Of a stretch of 37,481 bases of DNA, positions 14,793 to 22,960 are shown one piece after another (position 1 is the first letter of the stretch; each line of letters opens with the position of its first letter). The notes under the pieces were generated by a model, which was given only the letters and a program-made list of their open reading frames with translations, searched no databases and was not told where the DNA came from. A program made the position numbers and the translations under genes. Source of the stretch: SYIM01 sp041182885 (GTDB lineage Bacteria > Pseudomonadota > Gammaproteobacteria > Burkholderiales > Burkholderiaceae_E); NCBI GenBank assembly GCA_049423065.1, contig JBMSQB010000043.1, positions 1-37,481 of the forward strand, written 5' to 3'.

Positions 14793-16148
14793 ATGACCGT
14801 TCGAGAAGGCTCCCTCGAGGCGCCCACCCGTCACCCGCTCGACTGGTTGAACCCCCAGTTTTACGACGAATCCTCGGCGCTCGCCGAGATGGAGCGCGTG
14901 TTCGACATCTGCCACGGCTGCCGCCGTTGCGTGAGCCTGTGCAACGCGTTTCCCACCCTGTTCGATCTGGTGGATGAGAGCAGCACCGGAGAGGTCGACG
15001 GCGTGAGCAAGGCCGACTACTGGAAGGTGGTTGACCAGTGCTATCTGTGCGACGTGTGCTACCTCACGAAGTGCCCGTATGTGCCGCCGCACCCCTGGAA
15101 CCTCGACTTCCCGCACCTCATGCTGCGTGGCAAGGCAATCCAGTTCAAGCAGGGTACCCCTACGCGTTTTCGTGACGTGCAGCTTGCCTCGACCGATCGA
15201 AACGGCAAGCTGGCGGGCATTCCGGTGGTGGTCAAGGTCGTCAACAGCCTGTCGAAAAGCGAAACCGTTCGCGGACTTCTCGACGAGCATCTGGGCGTGC
15301 ACAAGGATGCATGGCTGCCCGACTTTTCGGCCGACCCGTTCCGCAAGAATATCGTGCCGTCGAAACCGCATGCAGTGCGTGACGGCCAGCGCACCCCCGG
15401 CAAGGTCGCGATTTTTTCGACCTGCTATGTGAACTACAACGAGCCCGGCATCGGTCACGACCTGGTGAAGGTGCTCGACCACAACGAGATTCCGTTCGTG
15501 GTTGCCGAGAAGGAGGCGTGCTGCGGCATGCCCAAACTCGAATTGGGCGACCTGGAAGGCGTGAAGGCGCTCAAGGAAATCAACATCCCCATGCTCGCAA
15601 AGCTTGCGCGCGCAGGGTATGCGATTCTTGCGCCCATCCCGTCGTGCGGCCTCATGTTCAAGCAGGAACTGCCGCTGATGTTCCCCGACGACGCCGATGT
15701 CCAGGCGGTGCGGGCTGCCATGTTCGATCCCTTCGAGTATCTGGTCGCGCGATCGAAGGATGGCTTGCTGAACACTCGGTTCCAGGCCGCGCTCGGCAAC
15801 GTCTCGTACCACATCGCCTGTCACCTCCGGGTACAGAATGTTGGCCAGAAAACCCGGGAAATCCTGCAGATGATTCCCGACACCCAGGTCAACACCGTTG
15901 AGCGGTGCTCGGGCCATGCAGGCACCTGGGGGGTCAAGAGCGAATACCACGAGGTTGCGATGAAAATCGGCCGGCCGGTCTTTCGCCAGATGGGCGATCA
16001 CCCCAAGGGAGAAATGGACTGGTTTGCCTCCGATTGCCAGCTCGCGGGCCATCACATTGAACAGGGCCTGCAGGCCGCCGGCCGCGAAACCGAGGGCAAA
16101 CTCGCCCATCCGATCACGCTGCTGCGCATTGCCTACGGCATTGCCTGA
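14793..16148 (+). CDS. Fe-S oxidoreductase, GlpC/HdrD-like (two 4Fe-4S sites and two cysteine-rich CCG domains)
   Basis: A 451-residue soluble redox protein. Two ferredoxin-type sites are clear: Cys40, 43, 46, 50 and Cys83, 86, 89, 94. The first CCG domain has Cys211, the Cys243-Cys244-Gly core and Cys285. The second has Cys343, a core reading Arg371-Cys372-Ser-Gly instead of Cys-Cys-x-Gly, and Cys415, so one expected cysteine is missing. Relatives are GlpC and heterodisulfide reductase HdrD, which pass electrons through Fe-S clusters. The ATG at 14793 has GGAGAA upstream; an earlier ATG at 14772 is possible. Its last base is shared with the DUF3501 start (TGATG). Its donor and acceptor are unknown; electron supply to the rubrerythrin is an inference from adjacency. 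Confidence 0.88.
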   Translation: MTVREGSLEAPTRHPLDWLNPQFYDESSALAEMERVFDICHGCRRCVSLCNAFPTLFDLVDESSTGEVDGVSKADYWKVVDQCYLCDVCYLTKCPYVPPHPWNLDFPHLMLRGKAIQFKQGTPTRFRDVQLASTDRNGKLAGIPVVVKVVNSLSKSETVRGLLDEHLGVHKDAWLPDFSADPFRKNIVPSKPHAVRDGQRTPGKVAIFSTCYVNYNEPGIGHDLVKVLDHNEIPFVVAEKEACCGMPKLELGDLEGVKALKEINIPMLAKLARAGYAILAPIPSCGLMFKQELPLMFPDDADVQAVRAAMFDPFEYLVARSKDGLLNTRFQAALGNVSYHIACHLRVQNVGQKTREILQMIPDTQVNTVERCSGHAGTWGVKSEYHEVAMKIGRPVFRQMGDHPKGEMDWFASDCQLAGHHIEQGLQAAGRETEGKLAHPITLLRIAYGIA

Positions 16149-16786
16149 TGACCGTTTCCTCCACCCACTCTAACAAGCCACACCCCGATATGAGTATCAC
16201 CATGCCGCAACTCACCCGTGATTCACTGATGACGCTGGAGGCCTACTCGCGCGTCCGCCCGGAATTTCGTCGTCAGGTCATCGAGCACAAGAAGCCGCGC
16301 AAGGTTCATCTGGGCGAACACGTCACGCTCCTCTTCGAAGATGAAATGACGGTTCGTTACCAGGTTCAGGAAATGCTGCGCATCGAGCGGATTTTCGAGG
16401 AAGAAGGCATCCAGCACGAGCTCGACGCCTACAATCCGCTGATTCCCGACGGCCGCAATTTCAAGGCCACCATGCTGATCGAGTTCGTCGACGGCACCAC
16501 GCGCCGCCAGGAACTGTCGCGCCTGATCGGCATTGAGGACCGGGTCTGGGTTCAGGTCGAGGGCTCGCCACGCGTCTATGCCATTGCAGACGAGGACCTT
16601 GATCGCGAAAACGACGAGAAGACCTCATCGGTGCACTTTCTGCGATTTGAGCTCACCAACGATATGGCAGCGGCGCTGAAATACGGCGTCTCGCTCGCCA
16701 TGGGTGTTGATCACCCCAACTACACCGCGATCCTGTCGCCGGTATCGGCCGACACCCGCGCATCGCTCGCGGCTGACCTGGCCTGA
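16148..16786 (+). CDS. DUF3501 family protein of unknown function
   Basis: A 212-residue cytoplasmic protein that I recognise as DUF3501 from TRDSLMTLEAYSRVRPEFR near the N-terminus and EDEMTVRYQVQEMLRIERI further on. It is rich in charged residues and has no signal peptide, membrane segment or obvious metal motif. No biochemical role is known to me. It is translationally coupled to the Fe-S protein (TGATG), so the two probably act together. Later in-frame ATGs at 16190 and 16202 would remove a non-conserved N-terminus, and 16202 fits the family start best; the coupled start is listed because no clear ribosome-binding site favours the others. Confidence 0.85.
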   Translation: MTVSSTHSNKPHPDMSITMPQLTRDSLMTLEAYSRVRPEFRRQVIEHKKPRKVHLGEHVTLLFEDEMTVRYQVQEMLRIERIFEEEGIQHELDAYNPLIPDGRNFKATMLIEFVDGTTRRQELSRLIGIEDRVWVQVEGSPRVYAIADEDLDRENDEKTSSVHFLRFELTNDMAAALKYGVSLAMGVDHPNYTAILSPVSADTRASLAADLA

Positions 16787-16796
16787 TGACCCTCTC

Positions 16797-16825
16797 GCCC
16801 GACCTGGTCTCGTGCCGGGTCGGGC
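16797..16825 (+). terminator. Possible terminator hairpin after the DUF3501 gene
   Basis: GCCCGACC (16797-16804) pairs perfectly with GGTCGGGC (16818-16825) across a 13-base loop, 11 bases after the stop codon. There is no T tract, so termination by this hairpin alone is uncertain. The rest of the 274-base gap up to 17060 holds no convincing gene or strong promoter; a weak TTGCAC-17-TAGTTT pair occurs at 16926-16954. Confidence 0.4.
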
Positions 16826-17060
16826 GCGACGCTCCCGACTGTTCCCGGGTCGACCGGGGTAGCGCCCGATAGACATGACCTTGCGGTAAACGGTCCGCAG
16901 GCACCCGCTCGGCTGTGCGAAAAGGTTGCACAGGCCGGATTCTGCTGCTAGTTTCCCTCCGGAACGCGGGCAGTGCGACTTCACCGGCGCAGCCCCGCAG
17001 ACAATGCCCCGAGCGCTCTCAATCATGAAGACGCCGCTGGGCACCAACAGGGAGACTTCC

Positions 17061-18065
17061 ATGCAGCCCACCCGCCGTTCGGTTCTTTTCGCGCTCGGAT
17101 CCTCGGCCCTGACCGGCCCCGGATTGAGCATGGCCCAGACAGCCAACGATCTGAAATTCGGCGCCATGCCGCTTGGTTCGATCTGGTATGTGTTTGCAGC
17201 CAGTTTCTCCAAGCACATTCAACCCGCGCTGCCCGCCGGGTCCAAGGTCGACATCATTGCGCGCGGCGGTGGCATCGGCAATCCGATTCTGGTGAACGAA
17301 GGCAAGGCCGACGTGGCCTTTGCCAACGTCATCACCTCGGTCTGGGCGATGAATGGCGAAGAGGAAATCTACAAGGGCAAGAAATATCCCAACATCCGCG
17401 CCCTGCTCGGCGGCCTGAACGAGGTCTGGATCGCCGGCATGCTCACCGAGGACTACATCAAGCGAACCGGCAACGACACGCTCGAGAAAGCCCTGCTTTC
17501 GAAAGAGCCGCCGCGGGTGATCATGAAGCCAGCAGGCAGTACCGTGCCCCCATCGGTCCGCATCATCTTTGAGTCGCTGGGCCTCACCTTCGACAAATAT
17601 CGCGCGGGTGGCGGACAAGTCATTCAGATCGATGTCGGCCAGATCCCGAACATGATGCGAAACGGCCGCGCCGACCTGTACTTTGAAAGCGTCTCGCCCG
17701 GCCACCCCGCCACCCAGGAGGTGTCGCTCACGGTGCCGTTGCGCTTTCTCGATCTTCCCGAAAAATCTCTCAAAGCGCTTGGCCAGAATGGCCTCAAGGT
17801 GCACCCGCTGCCGCCATCGTTCAAGGGACAGAACGGGCCCACCAAGGCGGCAGACTTCGGCACCAATCTGATCGTCCACAAGGACATGCCCGATGCCACC
17901 GCCTACGCGATCACCAAAGCCGTGATCGAGAACCGCGATGCCATCGTGTCCGAGAACAAGGCGATGGAGGGGTTCGTCGCGAAGGATGCCTGGCGGCCCG
18001 AGAACGTGGGTATTCCCCTGCACCCCGGGGCGGTGCGCTACTACCGCGAGCGCGGCTGGATGTGA
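17061..18065 (+). CDS. TRAP transporter solute receptor, TAXI family
   Basis: A 334-residue periplasmic binding protein. The signal region MQPTRRSVLFALGSSALTGP contains a twin-arginine-like TRRSVLF, with likely cleavage near residue 25. The mature part shows the TAXI pattern: GSIWYVFAASFSKHI, then RGGGIGNPILVNEGKADVAFANV (split across about 71-93). GGAGAC lies 6 bases before the ATG at 17061; an upstream in-frame start would add 45 residues before the signal and is rejected. The stop overlaps the permease start (GTGA), so receptor and permease form one TRAP system. TAXI systems take up small organic acids or amino acids such as glutamate; the ligand here is not readable. Confidence 0.92.
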   Translation: MQPTRRSVLFALGSSALTGPGLSMAQTANDLKFGAMPLGSIWYVFAASFSKHIQPALPAGSKVDIIARGGGIGNPILVNEGKADVAFANVITSVWAMNGEEEIYKGKKYPNIRALLGGLNEVWIAGMLTEDYIKRTGNDTLEKALLSKEPPRVIMKPAGSTVPPSVRIIFESLGLTFDKYRAGGGQVIQIDVGQIPNMMRNGRADLYFESVSPGHPATQEVSLTVPLRFLDLPEKSLKALGQNGLKVHPLPPSFKGQNGPTKAADFGTNLIVHKDMPDATAYAITKAVIENRDAIVSENKAMEGFVAKDAWRPENVGIPLHPGAVRYYRERGWM

Positions 18066-19918
18066 GCTTGCCGCCCGCCCGGTTGCTGACCCCGAGGTTT
18101 CTGCTCGCGCTGGCGTTTCTGCTGTTCCAGCTCTATCTGCTGGTTGAGCCTGTCCAGAACGCGATCGCCGTCCCGGTACACATCGGGTTGTCGCTCCTGT
18201 CCGTGTTTGCCTGGATTCCCTGCGGGGCTCAGACACGGCATCGAGCGATCGATGGGTTGCTGCTCGCCGCCAGCGCAGCGGTGCTTGCCTATTATCTGGT
18301 CGAGTTCCCAAGACTCTCGAACCGGATGGAGAACATCGACGATGTTCTCACCATCGACCTGATTGCCGGCTCGCTCCTGCTTGTGGTCCTCATGGAGGCC
18401 GTGCGCCGGGTGGTGGGATGGAGCCTGATCTGGGTGATTGTCGCCTTCGTGGCCTACTGTTTCCTGGGCCCCTGGGCGCCCGGCTGGCTCGGCTTTCAAG
18501 GCTTCGAGTTTCCGCTCTTCATCGAAATCATGACGATGGCCTCGCACGGCGTGTTGGGCGTCACCACGCAGACCTCGCTCGATTTCGTCTGGTACTTCAT
18601 TCTGTTTGGCGTGGTGTATTCGGCCACGGGCGGGGGGCAGTTGTTCATCGACAGCGCATTGCGGCTGGTGGGGCAGCGTCGCGGTGGCGCAGCCAAGTCG
18701 GAAATCGTCGCCTCGGCAATGTTCGGCACCATCAGTGGCAGCGCGGTCGCCAATGTGGTGGCAACCGGCATTTTCACCATTCCGCTCATGAAGCGAACCG
18801 GCTACACGCCTGAAGAAGCCGCCGCGCACGAAGCCACGGCGTCCACGGGCGGACAACTGATGCCGCCGGTCATGGGTGTGGCGGCGTTTGTGATGGCCGA
18901 ACTCCTGGTGGTGCCCTACAGCCGAATCGCGCTGGCGGGCCTCATTCCTGCGGTGGCCTACTACTTCGCGCTCTACATGATCGTCGACCTCAAGGCACAG
19001 CACCGGCGAATCGGCACATTGTCGGCAGCCGACCTCGAGGGAATCGGCGCCATCGGTCCCCGGGCCCACATGTTTGCCTCACCGCTGGTTCTGATCGCAC
19101 TCCTCGCCTTCGACTACTCTGCGCCCCTTGCCGCGCTGGTTGCCTCGGGTGTGGCGCTGGTCACCTGCTATTTCCGGCGCGAATCGCGGCTGTCGCTCAC
19201 CGGCTGGATCGAGATGATCGAGGAAACCGCGCGACAGGCTTCGCAGGTGGCCATCCCCATCATTGCGATCGGGATCATCATCGCCGTAGCCATCCAGTCC
19301 AATCTCGCTCTCAAGTTTTCCACCCAGCTGATTTCGCTCTCGGGGGGAACGCTGATCGGCGCCCTGCTGATGATCATTCTCGGCTGCATCGTCATGGGGA
19401 TGGGGTTACCCACCGTGGCGGCCTACATCATTGGCGCCATCCTGTTCGTGCCCGCCATGACCAAGCTGGGCGTGGACACGCTCGCTGCGCATTTCTTCGT
19501 CATGTACTACTGCGTGCTGTCGATGATCACGCCACCCGTTGCACTGGCCTCCTATGCGGCGGCTGGCATCGCACAGGCCGACTCGATGAAAACCGGCTGG
19601 CTTGCCTTCAAGCTTTCCATGGTGCTGTTCCTCATTCCCTTTGCCTTCGTCTTCGACCCGTCACTGCTCTGGAGCGGCGAGCCGCACTGGATCGCACTCG
19701 CGTTTGTGTCGGTGATGGCCGCCACCCATGCCTGGGCCGTGATGCTCGAGGGGTATCTGCGCGCCCCGCTCGGCTGGCTCGCCCGCGCCATATTCGGCGG
19801 CCTCGCGCTTGCGATCCTGTTTGCGCCCACCGGCTCGATCACCTGGGGAGTCGGTGTGGTGGCGCTGATCGCCGCGCATACGGTGATCGTATGGCGGGAC
19901 CGACAGAAGCGAGGCTGA
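18062..19918 (+). CDS. TRAP transporter permease, fused DctQ-DctM type (TAXI associated)
   Basis: A 618-residue inner-membrane protein with many hydrophobic segments throughout. It combines the small DctQ-like part and the large DctM-like channel in one chain, as usual for TAXI systems. Characteristic stretches are AMFGTISGSAVANVVATGIF (about 219-238), STGGQLMPPVMGVAAFVMAE (about 262-281) and GMGLPTVAAYIIGA. It starts at GTG 18062, overlapping the receptor stop by 4 bases, and the next gene starts within 2 bases of its end. It uses an ion gradient to import the ligand bound by the receptor. Confidence 0.93.
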   Translation: MSLPPARLLTPRFLLALAFLLFQLYLLVEPVQNAIAVPVHIGLSLLSVFAWIPCGAQTRHRAIDGLLLAASAAVLAYYLVEFPRLSNRMENIDDVLTIDLIAGSLLLVVLMEAVRRVVGWSLIWVIVAFVAYCFLGPWAPGWLGFQGFEFPLFIEIMTMASHGVLGVTTQTSLDFVWYFILFGVVYSATGGGQLFIDSALRLVGQRRGGAAKSEIVASAMFGTISGSAVANVVATGIFTIPLMKRTGYTPEEAAAHEATASTGGQLMPPVMGVAAFVMAELLVVPYSRIALAGLIPAVAYYFALYMIVDLKAQHRRIGTLSAADLEGIGAIGPRAHMFASPLVLIALLAFDYSAPLAALVASGVALVTCYFRRESRLSLTGWIEMIEETARQASQVAIPIIAIGIIIAVAIQSNLALKFSTQLISLSGGTLIGALLMIILGCIVMGMGLPTVAAYIIGAILFVPAMTKLGVDTLAAHFFVMYYCVLSMITPPVALASYAAAGIAQADSMKTGWLAFKLSMVLFLIPFAFVFDPSLLWSGEPHWIALAFVSVMAATHAWAVMLEGYLRAPLGWLARAIFGGLALAILFAPTGSITWGVGVVALIAAHTVIVWRDRQKRG

Positions 19919-19920
19919 AC

Positions 19921-21078
19921 GTGGGCGCAAAGCCGGAGTCCGGCGCGGCCAGACCGCGAGCGGAAGCCACTGGTCTTCATGGCAAGGGCGCCATCTGGCC
20001 GGATGAATCCGCTGAGTTCAACGACCCGGTCACCGGCCGCCCGGTGAGACGCATCACCTCGCACGCCGCCATTCATCACCATCCATTTTTCTTTGTGCCG
20101 TGCTTTGACCGGCAGATGAAGCGGCTCATTTTTGTGTCGCACCGCACGGGCCGCGCGCAACTCTTTGCGGAAGAACGGAGTAGCCGCCGTCTGATTCAAC
20201 TCACCGACCGGGAGGACCTCGCCGAGTGGTCGATTCATCCCTCCGCAGACGGTCGCTCGGTTTTTTTCACGGCGGGAACCGCCGGCTGGCGGCTTGACCT
20301 CGACACACTCTGCGAAACCCAGCTGGCCGAGTTTGGCGATGTGGCGATGCGCGAGAAGGGAATGGTAGGCGCCGCGATGGGCACCACCGCCTTGTCTTGC
20401 GACGATCGCTGGTGGGCGGTGCCTGTGCGCGCCGGCTCGGTTACCCGGTTCCACGTCATCGACGCGTTGAATGGCGGCAGCACGGTCATTCTCGAACGCG
20501 ACACGATCGGCCACCCGCAATTTCATCCCGATGACCCCGATCTGATCTTTTTTGCCGGCCCACTCACCAACCGGGTCTGGTGCACCACACGCGACGGCAG
20601 GCGGGTATGGAATCCCTATCCACGAACCGATCGTCTTCAGTGGATCACCCACGAGATGTGGATTCCCGGGACCCGCGAGCTCTCGTTTGTTGACTGGCCG
20701 CACGGCATGCGCGCCGTCAACGTTGACACAGGCGCCATGCGCTGGCTGACCCGCTTTCCTGCCTGGCACGCAGCCATTGCCGCCGATGGCCGACATGCCG
20801 TGTGCGACAGCACCTTCCCGGACCGTGGCATTCATCTGATCGATCTCGCCACGGGCGAGGCAAGCGCGCTCTGCACCCCGGGCTCGAGCAATGCGGGCAG
20901 TCACTGGGCAGCCCCCTTTCCCTATAACGACGGCCCGGTTGAGGTCTATGCGCCGCAGCACACCCACCCGCACCCGCGCTTTTCACCGGACAACCGGTAC
21001 GTGATCTACACCTCGGATGCAGGTGGCCACGCCCAACTCTACGAATGTCCTCTGATCGAGATGAGCCCCTGCCCATGA
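19921..21078 (+). CDS. Oligogalacturonate-lyase-like beta-propeller protein (PL22-like)
   Basis: A 385-residue protein with repeating propeller blades, for example HHHPFFFVPCFDRQMKRLIF near the N-terminus, WSIHPSADGRSVFF, and HPRFSPDNRYVIYTSDAGG near the C-terminus. It resembles the pectate lyase 22 family, cytoplasmic enzymes that cleave unsaturated digalacturonate. The C-terminal QHTHPHP (Gln346, His349, His351) matches the Gln/His metal-binding cluster I recall from the family. No signal peptide is seen. No pectin genes (kduI, kduD, kdgK) are nearby, so the substrate may differ. The GTG at 19921 has GCGAGG upstream and is preferred; an ATG at 19891 would overlap the permease gene. The stop overlaps the next gene (ATGA). 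Confidence 0.78.
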   Translation: MGAKPESGAARPRAEATGLHGKGAIWPDESAEFNDPVTGRPVRRITSHAAIHHHPFFFVPCFDRQMKRLIFVSHRTGRAQLFAEERSSRRLIQLTDREDLAEWSIHPSADGRSVFFTAGTAGWRLDLDTLCETQLAEFGDVAMREKGMVGAAMGTTALSCDDRWWAVPVRAGSVTRFHVIDALNGGSTVILERDTIGHPQFHPDDPDLIFFAGPLTNRVWCTTRDGRRVWNPYPRTDRLQWITHEMWIPGTRELSFVDWPHGMRAVNVDTGAMRWLTRFPAWHAAIAADGRHAVCDSTFPDRGIHLIDLATGEASALCTPGSSNAGSHWAAPFPYNDGPVEVYAPQHTHPHPRFSPDNRYVIYTSDAGGHAQLYECPLIEMSPCP

Positions 21079-22184
21079 CCCCGCCCGCCGCATTGCACGC
21101 CCCCGAGCGCAAGCTCGATGTGTTTTCACATATCTTTCCGCCCGCCTACTTCGAGCGGATGAAGGCGCTCGCCCGCGACCAGGGGGCCATCAAGCGATGG
21201 CTCAATATTCCCGTGCTCTACGACCTCGATGCACGGCTCGCAATGATGGATGGCTTTCCTGGCTACCAGCAGCTCCTCACCCTCTCGAATCCTCCGATCG
21301 AGTTTGTTGCCGGGCCCGACGATTCGCCTGCGCTCGCGGTGCTCGCCAATGACGGCATGGCGGAGATCGCCGATCGCCACCCCGATCGGTTTCCCGGCTT
21401 CGTGGCGTCCATCCCCATGAACAACGTTCCGGCGGCCCTCGAGGAAATGGATCGCGCCATCGGGACGCTAGGCGCCTGCGGCATCCAGATCTATACCAAC
21501 GTCAATGGCAGGCCGCTTGACGACCCGGAGTTCTGGCCGATCTTCGAGCGCGCCACGGCGCACCATGAGGTTCCGATCTGGATGCATCCCGCGCGCGGCG
21601 CCAATTTCCCCGACTATCTTTCCGAGAAGAAATCGAAGTTCGAGATCTGGTGGACGTTTGGCTGGCCCTATGAAACCAGCGCCGCGATGACCCGGATGGT
21701 GTTTTCGGGTTTCTTTGATCGACTGCCGGGCCTGCGCCTCATCACCCATCACATGGGCGCGATGATTCCGTTCTTCGATGGGCGGGTGGGCCCTGGCCTC
21801 GATCAGTTTGGCAGCCGCACCTCGGATGAAGACTACGAGGGATTGCTCAAACGGATGCCAAGGCGCCCGATCGATTATTTCCGTCAGTTCTATGCGGACA
21901 CCGCGCTCGCCGGAGGCAGCTCGGGCATACGATGCGGGCTTGATTTTTTTGGTGTCGACCATGTGCTCTTTGCCTGCGATTGCCCGTTTGATCCGGAAGG
22001 CGGCCCGATGTTCCTGCGGACCATCCCGGAGGCGATCGAATCACTGGGGCTGTCCGACGAAGACCGGGGCAAGATCTATTTTGGCAACGCCATGAAAATG
22101 CTGAGGCTTCGCCGCCGTGGCGAGGGTGGAGGCACGGCTGCAACGGCGCGAGGACAGTCGTCTGCCAAAGGCCTTCCTGAATGA
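21075..22184 (+). CDS. Amidohydrolase-2 family protein (ACMSD-like)
   Basis: A 369-residue TIM-barrel metal enzyme of the amidohydrolase-2 family, which includes aminocarboxymuconate semialdehyde decarboxylase and related decarboxylases and hydratases. Likely metal and catalytic residues are His19, His171 (IWMHPARG), His225/His226 (ITHHMGAM) and Asp302 (ACDCPFDPEGGP). In the N-terminal HxH motif the first His is Phe17 (DVFSH). The last 20 residues are a low-complexity tail. The ATG overlaps the preceding stop, and the stop overlaps the DUF1445 start (both ATGA). Reaction and substrate cannot be told; decarboxylation or hydrolysis of an imported acid is an inference. Confidence 0.85.
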   Translation: MTPPAALHAPERKLDVFSHIFPPAYFERMKALARDQGAIKRWLNIPVLYDLDARLAMMDGFPGYQQLLTLSNPPIEFVAGPDDSPALAVLANDGMAEIADRHPDRFPGFVASIPMNNVPAALEEMDRAIGTLGACGIQIYTNVNGRPLDDPEFWPIFERATAHHEVPIWMHPARGANFPDYLSEKKSKFEIWWTFGWPYETSAAMTRMVFSGFFDRLPGLRLITHHMGAMIPFFDGRVGPGLDQFGSRTSDEDYEGLLKRMPRRPIDYFRQFYADTALAGGSSGIRCGLDFFGVDHVLFACDCPFDPEGGPMFLRTIPEAIESLGLSDEDRGKIYFGNAMKMLRLRRRGEGGGTAATARGQSSAKGLPE

Positions 22185-22960
22185 TCGACCGCACGCCAGA
22201 CCATCCTGCGCGGCTTGCGCGCCAGGCCATCCGCGAGGGTCGGCATACCGGCTCGTCGCGCGGACTCGCGATGGGTTATGTGCAGTGCAATCTGGTTGTT
22301 CTTCCAAAGGCGCATGCGTTCGATTTCCTGCTTTACTGTCAGCGCAACCCCAAGGCCTGCCCGGTGCTTGAAGTGACCGACCCCGGCAGCGCCGAGCCCC
22401 GCCGGATCGCACCGGGCGCCGATCTGCGAACCGACCTCGCCCGCTACACGGTGTGGCGTGACGGCCGGCGCGAACCCGACCGAACCGATCTGCACGAACT
22501 CTGGCGCGATGACCTGGTTGCGTTTCTCATCGGATCCGGCATCACTTTCGATCAGGCGCTCGAGCGGGCCGGTGTGCCCACTGACAGGGATCGCTGGGTG
22601 TTGAACACTTCGCTGCCCACTGAATCCGCTGGCCGCTTCGCCGGGCCCTTGGTGGTGACCATGCGCTGGCTCACCCCCGAGCAGGCCATTATCGCCACCC
22701 AGGTCTCGGCGCGGTTTCCTTTCAATCACGGGGCGCCGATTCATATTGGCGATCCCAAGGCCATCGGCGCCGACTTGAAGCGCCCCCTCTTTGGCCCCCC
22801 GGTGGAGCAGGTTCCTGCCAACCGCATCGCGGTGTTCTGGGCCTGCGGCGTCACCCCCCAGGCCGCCGCCGAGCAGGCCGGACTGGATCTGCTGATCGCC
22901 CATGCGCCCGCTCACAGTTTTGTATCGGATCTGCTCGCCGACCGCTTCTGCGCGCCATGA
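22181..22960 (+). CDS. DUF1445 family protein, putative hydro-lyase (D-glutamate-cyclase-like)
   Basis: A 259-residue protein of the DUF1445/UPF0317 family. Family features are ARQAIREGRHTGSSRGLAMGYVQ near the N-terminus (split across about 13-35), VLPKAHAFDFLLYCQRNPKACPVLEVTD (split across about 40-67), a central FLIGSGITFDQAL, and the C-terminal FWACGVTPQAA followed by IAHAPAHSFVSD. Relatives are annotated as putative hydro-lyases, and a eukaryotic relative acts as D-glutamate cyclase. The length is normal and there is no signal peptide. It is coupled on both sides by 4-base overlaps. It may dehydrate or cyclise an acid intermediate in the same pathway as the amidohydrolase. Confidence 0.88.
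   Translation: MIDRTPDHPARLARQAIREGRHTGSSRGLAMGYVQCNLVVLPKAHAFDFLLYCQRNPKACPVLEVTDPGSAEPRRIAPGADLRTDLARYTVWRDGRREPDRTDLHELWRDDLVAFLIGSGITFDQALERAGVPTDRDRWVLNTSLPTESAGRFAGPLVVTMRWLTPEQAIIATQVSARFPFNHGAPIHIGDPKAIGADLKRPLFGPPVEQVPANRIAVFWACGVTPQAAAEQAGLDLLIAHAPAHSFVSDLLADRFCAP

Noticed and set aside
14454..16109. Long minus-strand open frame (about 551 codons) opposite the Fe-S protein gene
   Set aside because: It lies antisense to a gene with eight ferredoxin-type cysteines and clear family motifs; the product is His/Arg-rich with no recognisable domain, as expected from a GC-rich shadow frame.
16926..16954. TTGCAC-17-TAGTTT as the TAXI operon promoter
   Set aside because: Only about half of each hexamer matches consensus; spacing is right, but such pairs are common by chance, so it is not listed as a promoter.
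16926..17060. Longer N-terminus for the TAXI receptor
   Set aside because: It would place 45 residues ahead of a clear signal peptide, and the ATG at 17061 has its own ribosome-binding site.
19552..20973. Long minus-strand open frame (about 473 codons) opposite the TRAP permease end and propeller gene
   Set aside because: It is antisense to two well-supported genes in a coupled operon and shows no domain or ribosome-binding site.
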